DNA from: Allolobophora icterica | Lineage: Eukaryota; Annelida; Clitellata; Crassiclitellata; Lumbricidae | Reading direction: 5' to 3' | Length of the DNA stretch: 64,000 nucleotides | Assembly: GCA_963556255.1 (NCBI GenBank) | Contig: OY744615.1 | Span: 19,918,815-19,982,814 of the forward strand | Part shown: piece by piece, positions 1 to 36,835 of the stretch | Position numbering within the stretch: position 1 is the first letter of the stretch | How the letters are laid out: every line of letters starts with the position of its first letter | Made by a program: the position numbers and the translations under genes | Notes under the pieces: generated by a model | What the model saw: only the letters and a program-made list of their open reading frames with translations | Database searches by the model: none | Told to the model about the DNA's origin: nothing

Positions 1-1797
1 CTACCTCCGCTTCCATGACCTCCGGTTCCTTTTCATACTCTGTTACGTCAATTTGTTCTTTTTTGACTCGTTTGTCTTCCCTATACAACTCCTCCGTGTA
101 TTCTCTCCATCTATGCTTTATCCCTTCTTCATCGCAGATTACATTTCCATCTCCTGCCTTCATTGAGCCCATTCTAGGTGCAAATTTTCCCGTGATTGTC
201 TTTACTTTTGAGAACATTTCCTTGGTTCGTCCCTTCCTTCCCTCGTCTTCCATTTCTCTGCATAATTCGTTTAGATGTATTTCTTTATCTTTCCGTGCTT
301 GTTTTTGGAAGGCACTGTTCAGTGCCCTTACCTTATCCTTTTCTCCTGCCTTCTTTGCAGCCTTCCTATCAACCGCCATGCATATGGCTTCTCTCGATAG
401 CCATGTCGTTGTTGTGATTTTCTTCTTCTTTGGAATGTGCTTATCTGCGACTTCGACTATTGTTTTCTTCATCCTCTCCCATAGGTTGTTCGAATCCTCT
501 TCCTCTTCTATCTCATCTCTCTCTAGTACTTCAAACCGATTCTTTATTTCCATCCTGTATTCCAGTGTGATACCCTTGCAGTCGTATCTGATCAATCGAT
601 CTCCTTTCTTTATCTTTTTCAATTTCGTTCTCAGTGTTGCTACCAATAGCTCATGGTCAGTTCCACAGTCCGCTCCTGGCCTTGTTCTCACATCTCTTAT
701 TGTGCTTTTCCATCTTTTGTTTATCAGTATGTAGTCAATCTGGTTTCTATGCTTCCCATTCGGTGACGTCCATGTGTACAGTCTTCTCTTAGGCTGTTCG
801 AACCATGTGTTCATAATTCCTAAGCCATTCCCTTTGCAAAACTCAACAAGTCTTTCTCCTGCTTCATTCTGTTCACCCAGGCCATGACTACCTAATGTGT
901 CTCCATCGCCTCCGGTGCATTGACCCACCTTCGCATTGAAGTCACCTATGATCACTAGTACGTCGCCCTTCGGAGTTCTGTCCACTGTACTTTGCAGGCT
1001 GGTGTAAAAACCCTCGTGTTCCTCTTCTAACGATATCGATGTTGGAGCATATACCTGTATAATGGTTATGTTGACCTTTCTTCCTCTGAATCTTACACTC
1101 AAAATTCTATCACTCACTGTATCATATCCCATTATCGCATTTGCGCTTGACTTGTCACACATGATTGCAACTCCATTTTTTCCTCTCTCTTTTTGTCCTG
1201 ACATTATTATCCTGTATCCATTCCAACTGAAATGTCCTTGTCCCTTCCACCTTGTCTCACTTAATCCTAGGATTGCTATGTCTAATTTCTTCATCTCTCC
1301 CTGTATCACGTCCATCTTTCCGCTCTGCATACTTCGCACGTTCCATGTGCCCAACTTCATCTTCTGCTTACAGCTCAGGTTGAGTCTTTCCCCTCCGAAT
1401 CGATCCACCTCTAGACGTCCTTTCGGCTTTAGTCCTGTTGCTTCATTAGATCGAGGGGCCCTTGACTCTCCGTCTTGCTCTTCCCCAGTAGCTTCTAAGT
1501 CACGCTCCGGCCTGGGAGTCCCACCATTCGCAACTATCACCGTTTTTGGCTTAGTGTGTTTCATGACGATTTTCTTGGCAAGTTAACAGGGGTGGTTTGC
1601 CATTGCCTTCCCCTGGTTTTGCCTGCCGTGCCCGTTCGTTCCCCTTCCTAGGAAGGGTACCAACGGTCCGCACCACGAGAAGGTGGGCACGGAGGACTTT
1701 GGTTCACCAGCCCAGGTCGGATCCGAGTCTACGCTCAACAGAGACGTCGGTCAGGTCGCCTCCCCGTTTTACTCTGTACTAGAGTGACTGGTGAACC
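1..1797 (-). mobile_element. RTE-type non-LTR retrotransposon, 5' half, cut by the left edge
   Basis: An open frame starts at the ATG at 1564-1562 and stays open to base 2 (521 codons), so the rest lies outside the window. In order it shows WNVRSM, LSETRWKG, QVYAPT, GDFNAKVG, NQIDYILIN and TDHELLVATLR. These are the landmarks of an AP-type endonuclease, including the catalytic Asn, Glu, Asp and His positions. A basic linker and a RWREYTEELYRED block follow, as just before the reverse transcriptase of RTE elements. The leader upstream of the ATG resembles the leader shared by many RTE elements. The 5' end is placed near 1797, where a 10 bp inverted pair (GGTTCACCAG at 1701-1710 and its complement at 1788-1797) lies in the leader. 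No stop or frameshift was seen, so this copy may be young. It sits about 240 bp past the host gene's stop codon, in the same orientation. Confidence 0.88.
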
Positions 1798-2035
1798 TTT
1801 TGCATTTTATATAGCACTAACATATATAATATATATATAACTATATAGCATACATATAACATACATCCAGTTAGTCAGTAAGTGTACAGCATTCTGACTA
1901 TAAAAGTTTTCCTCACGCTGTTGTTGGCTTGTGGTAAAGCCCTGTCATGGGATCTAGACCTTAAACAATAAGCAGCAGGAGGAACAAAACAACATAGATA
2001 CAAACAGTGTGCAGAAAAGCCGAGTGACAGGGAGA
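1798..2035 (-). other. 3' flank of the six-cysteine module gene
   Basis: This lies between the stop codon of the gene and the LINE 5' end. On the minus strand I see no AATAAA. There is an AT-rich stretch at about 1805-1865 and a GCTATATAAAATGC string of the kind that ends many repeats here. The polyadenylation site is therefore not resolved and may lie in or beyond the LINE. Confidence 0.4.
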
Positions 2036-27414
<25,379 letters not shown>

Positions 27415-27507
27415 TGTTTGCATCGATCTTCACAGAATCTTTGCAAATAGCGCGCCGGTTCCTAAAAGCAGAATGCATTTGATGTTAGTGCCAGTCAAGC
27501 GCAAATG

Positions 27508-27518
27508 TTTATAATATA
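27508..27518 (-). promoter_or_regulatory. Candidate TATA-like box
   Basis: The minus strand reads TATATTATAAA about 94 bases before the start codon. It is only a candidate, because a possible acceptor (CTGCTTTTAG) lies between it and the ATG, and a 5' untranslated exon further upstream cannot be excluded. Confidence 0.22.
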
Positions 27519-27519
27519 G

Positions 27520-28270
27520 TTTCGCAGTCACTCTCCCAGCCCTATAGTCATTGTTGAGAGGCTTGCGTAAAATATACTGGATTTCGAAACTATACTAATT
27601 AGTACACTGGCAATAGTTAGGCCCGCGTATTAGGCCTATATTGGACGCAAAAATTTCGAACAACTCTTTAGTCATCGAGACATTTGGAGACATAAACCAT
27701 ATATTCTCATTTCTAAAATTTGGAACCAATTTCACAGCTTCAAGTGGTAAAAATTTAACTCGATGATCGCTTAAATGGCATTCCCTTGCCGGGAAGCATT
27801 TATATCTGTAGGCCCTACCTTTGCCCCCTTTCATACATTTCTTGCGACTGTTCGCTTTTCTAATATTTTCCCTTAATAAATTTTTCTGCAGAAATTGTGA
27901 GGGATTGATGATGTACGATCTTGTGGGGTTGGTGAAGGAATGGGTTTATGGGAACAAGGAGCTACGGAGACAGTAAACGGTTTGAACTTAAAATGCGTGG
28001 TGGGTATGGGTATAGAATTCTGTTCCAGAGTCGATCACTCTAAAGCGCAAGGCTGTCTTATTGAGTCTCAGATAAAACCACTGATCAACTAATACATGTA
28101 GGCTCTATTGTTAACTGCTGAAATGAGCATAGTTTAGTTAGTAGTAGGTGAGTATAGTTTCCACTCCAGATTGAAGTCCCACCTTTTCAAGAACTTTATA
28201 TGCAATCTAATTCTCCACTTTCCTTTCTATAGGCATCGTCTTCAACGAAACCCTCGCTTAAACAGATCCT
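27520..28270. other. 5' flank of the module gene, no gene seen
   Basis: Open frames are short and show no known motif. Two strings TTAGGCCCGCG and TTAGGCCTATATT lie at 27610-27635. No repeat family was recognised. Confidence 0.5.
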
Positions 28271-28445
28271 CTCTGTTTGTCTGTCTATATGTCTGTCTGT
28301 CTGTCTGTCTGTCTCTGTCTGTCTGACTGCCTGTCTGTCTGTCTCTGTCTCTGTTTGTCTCTGTCTGTCTCTCTGTCTCTGTCTCCCTCTCGCTCGCTCT
28401 CTCTCTGTCTCCCTCTCGCTCTCTCTCTCTCTGTCTGTCTCTGTC

Positions 28446-28476
<31 letters not shown>

Positions 28477-28480
28477 GTGG
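28270..28480. repeat. (CTGT)n/(CT)n pyrimidine tract
   Basis: About 200 bases of CTGT, CTCTGT and CT repeats, nearly all pyrimidine or G on one strand. The Cys/Leu/Ser-rich and Arg/Asp-rich frames here are repeat artefacts. Confidence 0.92.
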
Positions 28481-28789
28481 CAACCGGACTCAGATCTTCA
28501 ATGGACATCTCTCGACAACCCCTCTGACATGACGCAGGGCTCATGAATCAGCCTATAGGTGCCTTGAACTTAATCAAGACAATCGTTTTAAAAATAGGAA
28601 GTTTGCGATTACGATATATTTTCTTCAAAACTTTTCCGACGTGTTTAGTAGACTCACAACTTCTGTAGCGCAATTTCTGGGTTTGGGGTTTTCGTTATTT
28701 TATCTGATCACTGCATGCTCTCTTCGGTTTTTTCTTAAGCTATAATTGCTAAAATCGAGTTCACGCGGACTTTGGCCTAAACCTGTGTT

Positions 28790-29087
28790 CAGTGTTTAAC
28801 CTAGACACCTTTTGGGGGGAAATTCCCCCCCCCAGGATTTATGTTTCCCCCAGAGGCAATATTATAATGTAGAGACCTTGTGGGGAGGGAAATTCCTCCT
28901 CCCCAAATTCCCCCCCCCCAGGATACACGTCCCCCCGAGAGGGGAGTAATATTTTTTTAAGATGAAATTTGAAAAAGTCTGAAACTCTTTCAAGATGAGG
29001 AAATTAAAAATAAAGTCATGTGTAAATTCGTTGGTCCCCCACAAACCTTGTTTCCCTCCCAGAAGAAGGGGACTAGACTAAACACTG
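28790..29087. mobile_element. MITE-like inverted-repeat element, about 300 bp
   Basis: The left end CAGTGTTTAACCTAG and the right end, inverted, CAGTGTTTAGTCTAG enclose two C-rich blocks (about 28830 and 28912) and no coding frame. No clear target duplication. Confidence 0.65.
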
Positions 29088-29449
29088 ACCCGTACGTGTT
29101 AAGGCAGCGCTTAAAAAAAGACAGAGTCAGGCGCTTGCATGGTCACGTCGACGTGATTCAATTTGTCTGACAGTTGCCAATGCCATAACGCACTGACATC
29201 TATTTCCGTTCTATAGCAACATTTACTCAAGCCTAACTAAATGTCGACCTGTATAAATAGGCCCTATAGGCTAAACGTGCTTGCAGACAAACATTGAGGC
29301 ACATAGAGACCGCGGTATTCAAGTCAAGAATTTTATTAAGTCTTACACACACTTGTCGTGCTCTAGTCTGGGTGGTTAGTGGTTACATCAGATAACCGTT
29401 TCTATAAAAGAAGTCCTCTGAATGAATGATTGAATGAATGACACAAAAA

Positions 29450-30148
29450 CATGGGCGGCGATCCCGGGGGGTCGCGGGGGACAAGACCCCCCACCTTTAA
29501 GGGTGGGGGGGGACACGCCATACATCGGACCCCCCCAAATTTTGAAGATACATGAAAAAAGGTCAAGAAATTCAATTGTGTGTGAGGGCGAAAATGAGTT
29601 TTGAGTGCCTTTTTGACGAGAAAAGTTGTTTTGAGCAGAAGTGTCCCCCCCAAAATAAAGAAAAAAATTGAAGAAAAAAAGTTAATAAATTGTTTAAGAG
29701 AAGGGAAAAGGAAGAGAAGGAAAAAAAAGGTCGAGAAAAACTTTGTGAAAAAAACGAATAGGCAGAAAAAAGTCGTGAGTTATGAGTTAATTTTGAAAAG
29801 GCATCGAAAAGTCACGAAAGTATAGGCCTACGTGGAGGACTAAAAAAAAAGGTCATCAACTTTTTTCGAAGATGAGATGGAAAAGTTTTAGGATTTTTTG
29901 AACAGATGAGGTCGTGTGAAAAAAAGGTGTACGGACGGAAAAATTGACAACTGGGAAAATTTTTTGGAGGAAAGAGGTTAATGACTAAAAAAAAGGTCAT
30001 CAACTTTTTTCGGAGATGAAAAGGAAATTTTGGAGATGAAGTGGGAAAAAAATTTTGTTTTTGGGACAACTAGAAAAAAAGGTCGTCGACGAGATTGTGG
30101 CCGACTTTGTCCCCCCCCCCCACCTCTCAGACAAGATCGCCGCCACTG
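29450..30148 (-). mobile_element. hAT-type MITE family B, copy 1 (699 bp)
   Basis: An exact 8 bp duplication CACAAAAA (29442-29449 and 30149-30156) flanks inverted ends CATGGGCGGCGATC and CAGTGGCGGCGATC. The inside is rich in AAAAAAGGTCATCAACTTTT repeats and G or C runs. A second copy in the other orientation is at 38279-38819. Confidence 0.88.
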
Positions 30149-30156
30149 CACAAAAA

Positions 30157-30695
30157 TGATGTCTATCTATAGCCTTTCAGGGTCGTTGCAAAGACGTCAT
30201 AGCTTGATATTTTCTATCAAGTACAAAGGACCTTTTCGTCGAGGACGTCGACTTGTAAGCTTTCCTATAGGCCTAATTATATTTATAGTTTAGACTAAAC
30301 GATGTTAACCGCTTTTTAACCATAAAGCATTCGGCGCAGCAAAAGATAGAGACAATTTCAGAAAAACGCCTATTCCATTCTCCTATTAGGCCTATAGTGA
30401 GCGCGTATTAGGCCTATATATACGTCGCCTTCGATATGCCGCACAAAGGGCCCGCAGTTTCGCTGGTTGCGCTGCATATAGGCGTCGCCAAGATCCAGAG
30501 ATGAAGAAAAAACTTTCGTATGCAGACCTAATTGTTGTTAGTATTATAACATAATTAGTTAACATAATATTACTACTACTACTACGACTACAACTACAAC
30601 TGCAACAAAGTTCTGCTACTACTACTATTACTGGGCCTATAACTTAGGCCTACTATTAACTACTATAGGCGCCGACTCCCTGGGACCCCTAGTAT
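30157..30695. other. Spacer, no gene seen
   Basis: It holds several TAGGCCTA strings (30263, 30388, 30410, 30645) and a short (ACT)n at about 30570-30595. No coding frame or repeat family was supported. Confidence 0.5.
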
Positions 30696-31075
30696 CAGAA
30701 TTGTAGAAAAAAGACAGAGGGGTCAGACTTTAATGAGTTTGATCCATGTGGAGTTGAATATTTTATCCGTGTTTTGCAAATTAAGAAAATTCAAGAATGC
30801 AAACGAAAGCTTAAACTCCTTAAAGTGATGACATCACCTAATTTATTAGTATACAATTCACGTGGTCATAAATCTCACAATAACCCAGAGCATTACTTTA
30901 TTAGTAGCCCACAAAGTGAAAGAAAATGCAAAAATATATGCAAAATATAATCACACTAGCACAACTGAGTCTGGGGGTTGGAAATTACCCCCTGGGGTGT
31001 GCAATGAAGTCCTAACTGTGGGTCCTGAGAAAGACTACGGGGTTAGACCCCCAACCCCCGACAATTCTCACCATG
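30696..31075 (+). mobile_element. hAT-type MITE family C, copy 1
   Basis: It starts CAGAATTGTAGAAAAAAGAC and ends GACAATTCTCACCATG, an inverted pair. The interior (GTGGAGTTGAATATTTTATC) matches 44748-45124. Copies also lie at 41896 and 50372. The target duplication is not clear at this copy. Confidence 0.78.
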
Positions 31076-31154
31076 GGATCGAGCCTTGGGTGCGAATGCA
31101 CCCAGAGATAAAGTTCAGTGGGTGCCTAGCACCCAGAAGAATTCGGACCTCAAC

Positions 31155-31235
31155 TTTAAAAGTCTTGGTCTTAGTCTTGAGGTTCAAAGTCTTGGCCTTG
31201 GTCTTGGTCTTGAGGTTTAAGGTCTTGACAACAAG
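31155..31235. repeat. (GTCTTG)-type short repeat
   Basis: Imperfect GTCTTGG and GAGGTTCAAAGTCTTG units over 80 bases. The Leu/Val-rich open frame over it is an artefact. Confidence 0.6.
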
Positions 31236-31522
31236 ACTGATACACGTAGAGCCAACCAAGTTCCAACTATAATAGTTTGCAGTTTGTGACCATTGTCATA
31301 TTTCCTGAACCTTGTTGCACTGAGGATAAAGAATGATGACAACAGAAGTACGGTAATCAAGTTCGCAGCACACATTTGCGCTCACTATAGCTGGCACAGC
31401 CTGAAACGTAGGCTAGACTATTGATTACACGTGCTAGACTAGACTAAAGGAGTCTAAACTAGACTTGGTGGGATTAGATTATATCAGCTGCCTATAAATT
31501 AGGTTAGACCGTATTCGTAATC

Positions 31523-31810
31523 TAATAATAATAATCTTCGCTTAATATCTTCAAACTGACAATAACGCAGTATGATTACAAATGTAACAAATCAGTATGA
31601 ACGGATGATCACAAGTTATTACAGGAGTCGAATTTAACTGTACACGGCAGCCATACAAGGCGCCCATCACGTCCTACATCTCATTTTAACAACGCGCCAT
31701 CTCGCGAATGAAAGGCTGAGTGGACCTAAATTTGGGGAGGTTGCGGGAAGCGATCCCGCTACCTCTTGCTCTTCACTCCAGTGATGTTACTACTACTCTA
31801 TGGACCCCCC
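31523..31810 (-). repeat. SINE with (ATT)n tail, copy 2
   Basis: Nearly identical over its length to the copy at 13498-13790, including head, box B-like GGGATCGCTTCCCGC and the 3' end ATATTAAGCGAAGATTATTA. Confidence 0.85.
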
Positions 31811-32840
31811 ACCCAATCTCGAGATTTATGCACCACCCAAAGGAAACTGAGCTGCGGGAACCAGCTTATAGGCCTGCTCACCGGCGCTCAGTCACAAAAG
31901 GTTAAAAGATAATCTGTAATGTCAGTGAATAATTCGGGGTGAGTGCCATGAGGGCAATTTACCATCACACACTTCAATCCTTACCTAATTTGTTTGGCTG
32001 CAATGCTACCAACCATCTATCGCTGGTCTGTATACTTTCATTAGATAACAACTAAATCACAATTAACCGTGTTTTTGTGTCGATTGTCAATTAGTTTTGC
32101 TCATTAAAACATTGTAGCACTTTACGAACCATCCAACAGCTTAGTAGACCGACGAACAATTACTTTCTTAATAACTAATGCAGAGAAAAAGCGAAATGTC
32201 TTACTCGGATTTTCGCTTCTGTGGTCGCATAGGTAGGCCCATATGCTACATTCTGTTCGTTGTGCTGTTTTCTTGCTCTTTGCGGTTGCTTCAAACGTCG
32301 ACCGAATTGAAATTTGTGTTCATTAGAACATTTCAAGCGTCGACTGTTTTGAAATTTTTGTTTATTCGAAGATTTTACACGTTGGCTGTCTTAAATTTCG
32401 AAGATTTTAGAGCCTAGAACGTCGTAGACCGCCTTCTCGTTTCTTCACGAATTTTGTGAAATATTGCACCATGGCAACATTATTTGAAAGATGACGTATG
32501 ACAAACGGCTCAAAAATGACGTCATCTCGTTGCCACGAGATCGTAAATGACGTATTCATATTGAGAATTGGCGGTCAGCTGGTTTCCTTTACTAGATCTT
32601 TATTTTTGGCTTTCGTCTGGGTATCTGGGGTATTTTTATGCAAAATCTGCATTAATCTAGGTATAGGGCCTATTTGACCATTGGCCTCTGAGTAGTTTTC
32701 TTGAAGAGGCGCTATATAAATCTATGAATGAATGAACCTATGAATGAATTGGCATTTACAGTGTATGCATATTGTGTGCACTGATCGAGCATTATACATT
32801 GTATTTATATTGTAATTAAATGTTAAAAATATGCGATACA
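31811..32840. other. Spacer with one LINE 3' tail, no gene seen
   Basis: 32685-32760 is a LINE terminus (CTTGAAGAGGCGCTATATAA then (GAAT)n). 32285-32410 holds three loose copies of a roughly 45 bp unit with GAAATTTGTGTTCATTAGAA. The frame at 32178-32417 covers these units and resembles nothing known. Confidence 0.5.
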
Positions 32841-33011
32841 CATAGACGTAATTTGTGGGGTGTACTAGGGGTACCCGTACCCCGCACTTTTTAAGCAATG
32901 CCAATCGATATTTTATTATTGAGCCTTCCCAGAGATCGGAGTCTCCGCCTAATTGCTTCGTGTATGTAAGAAATTGGTAAGCCCACTTTCTAGACCAAAG
33001 TTACGCCTCTG
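32841..33011 (-). mobile_element. hAT-type MITE family A, copy 2
   Basis: Inverse orientation of 46605-46800: starts CATAGACGTAATTTGTG and ends CAAAGTTACGCCTCTG. The flanks agree at six of eight bases. Confidence 0.8.
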
Positions 33012-33129
33012 GTTATACATATTAAATATATTAGGCCTATATTCATATAGATTTATATGATATACAGGATCTGCATTAATAACAGGCCTACATGCAATTC
33101 GTACTGTATCTATGATAGGCCTGCGTATA

Positions 33130-33870
33130 TTGTGCTGTATTGTATTTACGAATTTATAAAGCGCCTCTCACAGTACAACCTAATCAGAGCGCTCCCAGTG
33201 CGAGGAGCCCCGTGAGAAAAAGAAAAGTCTTAAGACTGCGAGAATTAGCAGCAATGCCCCCAATTTGGATCTGAGAACGAGTCATGGAACTAAATTCATT
33301 CCAGAGGGAGGGGCCAACAGATGCGTATGGCCGTATGCACGGTGTTGAGCCAAAGATGTGCGGGTCCGAGGGACCAAGAGGTCATGTCGGTCTACAGAAT
33401 GGAAAGGACGGCCAGAGGCAGCCGAAGGAGAGCGACAGATAAGATAACAGAGATAACGATGAGCTTGACCTTGGAACGCTCGAGAGGTAAGGAACAGGAT
33501 TTTAAACTGGGTACGCGCAGAAAGCGGAAGCCAATGTAAGTGCTCAGACATGAAAGTCGAGATATAAGAATAGCGTGAAAGGCGGGCAATCAGACGAGCA
33601 GCTGCGTTTAACATCAACTGAAGTGGAGACAGACGGTAAACAGCCGTAAACAAAACATACAGAAGGGCAACCAGCACGGAACCTTGAGGAACCCCGAGTT
33701 TGACAAGTACCCAGAAGGAGCGAGAGTCACCGAGAATCTGTGAACGGTCGGTTGGGTACCACGGGAACCAGCGAAGTGGAGAACTACTAATACCAAAGGA
33801 GATTTCAAGACGGCGTAAGAGAATGTCATGATCAACCATGCATGTCAAAAGCTGAAGAGGCTTCGAAAAT
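33130..33870 (-). mobile_element. CR1/L2-like LINE fragment with internal reverse transcriptase deletion
   Basis: The minus strand encodes MTCMVDHDILLRRLEISF, GVPQGSVLVALLYVLFTA, then at once LSPLQLMLNAAARLIARLSR and LHWLPLSARTQFKILFLT. The expected YADD catalytic block between GVPQGSVL and LNAAARLI is absent, so the copy is dead. The 3' terminus (AGGCGCTTTATAAATTCG) is at 33145-33165. Confidence 0.82.
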
Positions 33871-35510
33871 CAGTAAATCATTAAATCAGAGTAAGTTTTA
33901 AATTTAAAACTGGCTAAGTTTTAAATATCGGAATGCGATGTACAATTATTAACTAATATTTAATACTTTAATAGATTATAAACTATAGGCTTCAACACTT
34001 TAATACATGTAGGTATCATCATTACCAAGGCTTACTCGTTTTCCGCGATGTTGTGTCTTCGCTTGCAATTATTCTGGCGCTGATCAGTGTTTTCGTTGAT
34101 GGAAGAAGTTCCGCTGAAACTGTGTTTCTTCGTTTATGAACGCAAGCAACCGACTTACTTGGCCATCCGTTCGGTAAACTAAGTTTACTCGACGTACGGG
34201 CGCAGAAATTCGTTACGCTCACGACAGGTCGCCGAAAAGCGCCTGACTGAAAACATTAAGTCTAGCTAGTGGACTTTAACGGTTCTTCGAGACCCTGGCG
34301 CTTCACGGAAGAGTGGTTTTGCACGCTTGTCTGCACGTGGATTGTCAAAAAATTTCGCTCACTGGACCGAGGAGAAGGAGAGGTGAACGGAGCGTTGAAC
34401 TGGACAGACAAAGGCAGACTGTGTTGTGGTTTTAAAATTATTATTAGCGTGTATACGTTATGCGCGGCATGTATTGGCCAGCGTGTGGTAGAATTTATTA
34501 ATTCGATTTCTACTTGTTCAGCAGCGAATCTTTACATACGCCCTGATCGCAGACACAACGATGTGCTCTATGCGTTATCAGACTTATAGAGAGCGATGAA
34601 CATTGTACAAGTAATCCACGCAACTGATATATGCATACAAGTTATCGTAATGTGTACTAATAAGACTATTATTATTATTATAGCGAATTAGGGTGGTGCA
34701 AGGATTCTATTCGTGTGCAGCCTATCGTCAAACGACTTGCGCAAAGCAGTTTTATTATAGATTGGTATAAAGTCAAAGCGGTGCAGCGTCAGATGTGCAT
34801 ATGATGCTTAGCCCTCACGTAGATGTAAGCCCGTCTCCATGTGAGGCTGACGCCACACACGTTAGGTTCCATTGATGTGAAGAAGTTTCCAGGAGATATT
34901 TTGAACCATTCGAAGCTCCTGCAATTCTTTCAAAGCTATACCAATGAGAATGATTTCGTAATCGTAATCTTCAAACTTTTAAAGCTCCGCTCGGTGGTCA
35001 AGCGCAAGACACCAGCCTATTCACGAGAGCAATTGTCGAGTTAATAGAAGCTGTAAAAATAGTACATTACTAGAGTCATGTATGGTAAGGCAAAGTGAAT
35101 ATGGACCTATACGTCCAGTTGGGATTTGACTTTATAATTAGTTGCATCGATAATATATCACCTCCAGCGGAAGTCTGAGTCATTGACCGAGTTGGGGGCG
35201 GGACGGCGTGACTGCAATAAGTGGCTAAGACATGGACTAGTTAAACCAGTCTAGCAAACAAGTACGGAAACGGTCGAATACCCATACAGACACACAGACA
35301 AAGGACCGTATGACATACAGACACACGCGCACGCTTAGCCAACCAGACCCTGGGTGACCTTGGCTACACAGAAGCCAGTAACGGCGAACGGAAGCGGCAA
35401 GAACAAAGAGAAAACGGACGCTGGAAATTATAATGACATAAAAAGTAATGAGAACGAACCAGCTAAGCAGACTGGCCGAATGCGGGAGCACCAACAAGTA
35501 ATGGGAGCAG
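33871..35510. other. Spacer with higher CpG content, no supported gene
   Basis: Frames at 34022-34222 (minus) and 34269-34589 (plus) have no recognised domain. GATGGCCAA next to GTAAGT on the minus strand at about 34163-34175 could be a first exon, but nothing supports it. 34950-35042 shares CGTAATCGTAATCTTCAAAC and CACCAGCCTATTCACGAG with 40120-40200, a repeat. Confidence 0.4.
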
Positions 35511-35679
35511 CAGGGGCGTAACCTTGGTCTAAAAGTGTGGGGATACCAGCTTCTTACATGCACGAAGCAAGGCGGAGACTGCGATCTCTGGGAAGGCTCA
35601 ATAATAAAATATTTAATGGCATTGTTCAAAAAGTGTGGAGGTACGGGTACCCCTCGTACCCCCACAAATTACGCCTATG
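35511..35679 (+). mobile_element. hAT-type MITE family A, copy 3
   Basis: Starts CAGGGGCGTAACCTTGG and ends CAAATTACGCCTATG. The flanks GGGAGCAG and GGGTGCAG agree at seven of eight bases. Confidence 0.85.
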
Positions 35680-36390
35680 GGGTGCAGCTTATGTAACTCC
35701 CTAGAGGTATACTAATGCGACGGAAGGACGTAGGAAGGGCGTCCATAGCTAAAATTAGGCACCTGGTAACAAAGACTGGGGTATAATATAAGTTGTCTGG
35801 CAGAAGACTCAGACGGTTTAGAAGATGTCTAATACTAAGTAGACACGATAGTTGTTCGTCTCCAGAAGATTAGATTAGGGTTCGTCGTTGCTCAGTAATA
35901 GTGTTTAGATATCGTAATCATTTGCGCTTTCTCTGTGGTTGGTCCCTCCAACTGGAATAGGCTTCCACTGGAGATACGCCTTCTGCCTAGGAATAATTCG
36001 GCTATGTTTCACAAGTTGCTAAGGTCTAGTTTATACTATACCGTGGTTGGGCTGGGAGTGCCTCTGATTAGGCACTAGAAGGGGCGCTATATTACATTTT
36101 CTGAATGAATTTGTGTAGTGGTAGTGTAGCCCGAACACTCTGTACGTTGAAATAACAGTCAGTCAAAAAGTCACTTACAACAAGCGTCTGAAGAAACAAT
36201 CCAGTGGCGGTTCTAGAGTTTTGGACGGGGGGGGGCTAAGAATTGCTTTAGCCCCTCCCGTCGAGAAGTTCATTGTTTAACTCATCAGCTTTTCTTTTTT
36301 TTACTTCTCACATTGAATTTATCCATTTATATTAATTTCTGCAGGTGCGTGCTCCAAACGGATTCTAGTACACACTATTCTGTATACACT
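35680..36390. other. Spacer with a LINE 3' tail
   Basis: 36035-36110 reads GGGAGTGCCTCTGATTAGG, GGGGCGCTATATTAC and TGAATGAATT, the LINE terminus on the plus strand. The rest shows no gene. Confidence 0.5.
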
Positions 36391-36623
36391 GGAGGGGGGA
36401 TAGAGTAATAGTAACACTCATGGCCAGGAGAGCATTAGGTTCGCGGATCGATTCCCGTAACCCCCCTCTAGGGCGGCGCCTTGCACGGCTGCCAAACCGT
36501 GTGTTTAATTAAGATCTTGATTGTACTTTCATGTTTCATTGTAATCTTACTGCGTCTGTCAGTTTGAAATAATAAAGATTATTAATTTATTATTATTATT
36601 ATTATTATTATCGATTATTATAA

Positions 36624-36656
<33 letters not shown>

Positions 36657-36660
36657 CATC
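36391..36660 (+). repeat. SINE copy (diverged) running into (ATT)n
   Basis: The head GGGATAGAGTAATAGTAACA, box B-like GCGGATCGATTCCCG and the 3' string AATAAAGATTATTAATTTAT match the family at 13498. The (ATT)n at 36585-36660 begins exactly at its 3' end. Confidence 0.7.
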
Positions 36661-36741
36661 ATTATTTTTTTTGCCCTGAGGTACTTCGTTCCCTCAGGGT
36701 CTTAGAGATTAAATTAGTTGTTCTTTCCGGAACGGTTAACC

Positions 36742-36831
<90 letters not shown>

Positions 36832-36835
36832 GTAC
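36661..36835. repeat. Repeat tail inverted plus (ATT)n
   Basis: 36668-36730 is the inverse of the CCCTGAGGGATCC-type unit at 24350. 36740-36831 is about 30 uninterrupted ATT units. Confidence 0.8.

Noticed and set aside
15..1586. Plus-strand open frames at 15-734 and 1062-1586
   Set aside because: They are antisense to the RTE endonuclease frame, which has the real motifs on the minus strand.
27595..27834. Minus-strand frame just upstream of the module gene
   Set aside because: No recognisable domain or splice context linking it to exon 1.
28196..28546. Arg/Asp/Glu-rich and Cys/Leu/Ser-rich frames
   Set aside because: They are products of the (CTGT)n/(CT)n tract.
34022..34589. Possible short genes on both strands
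   Set aside because: No domain, no convincing splice partners, and only composition to support them.
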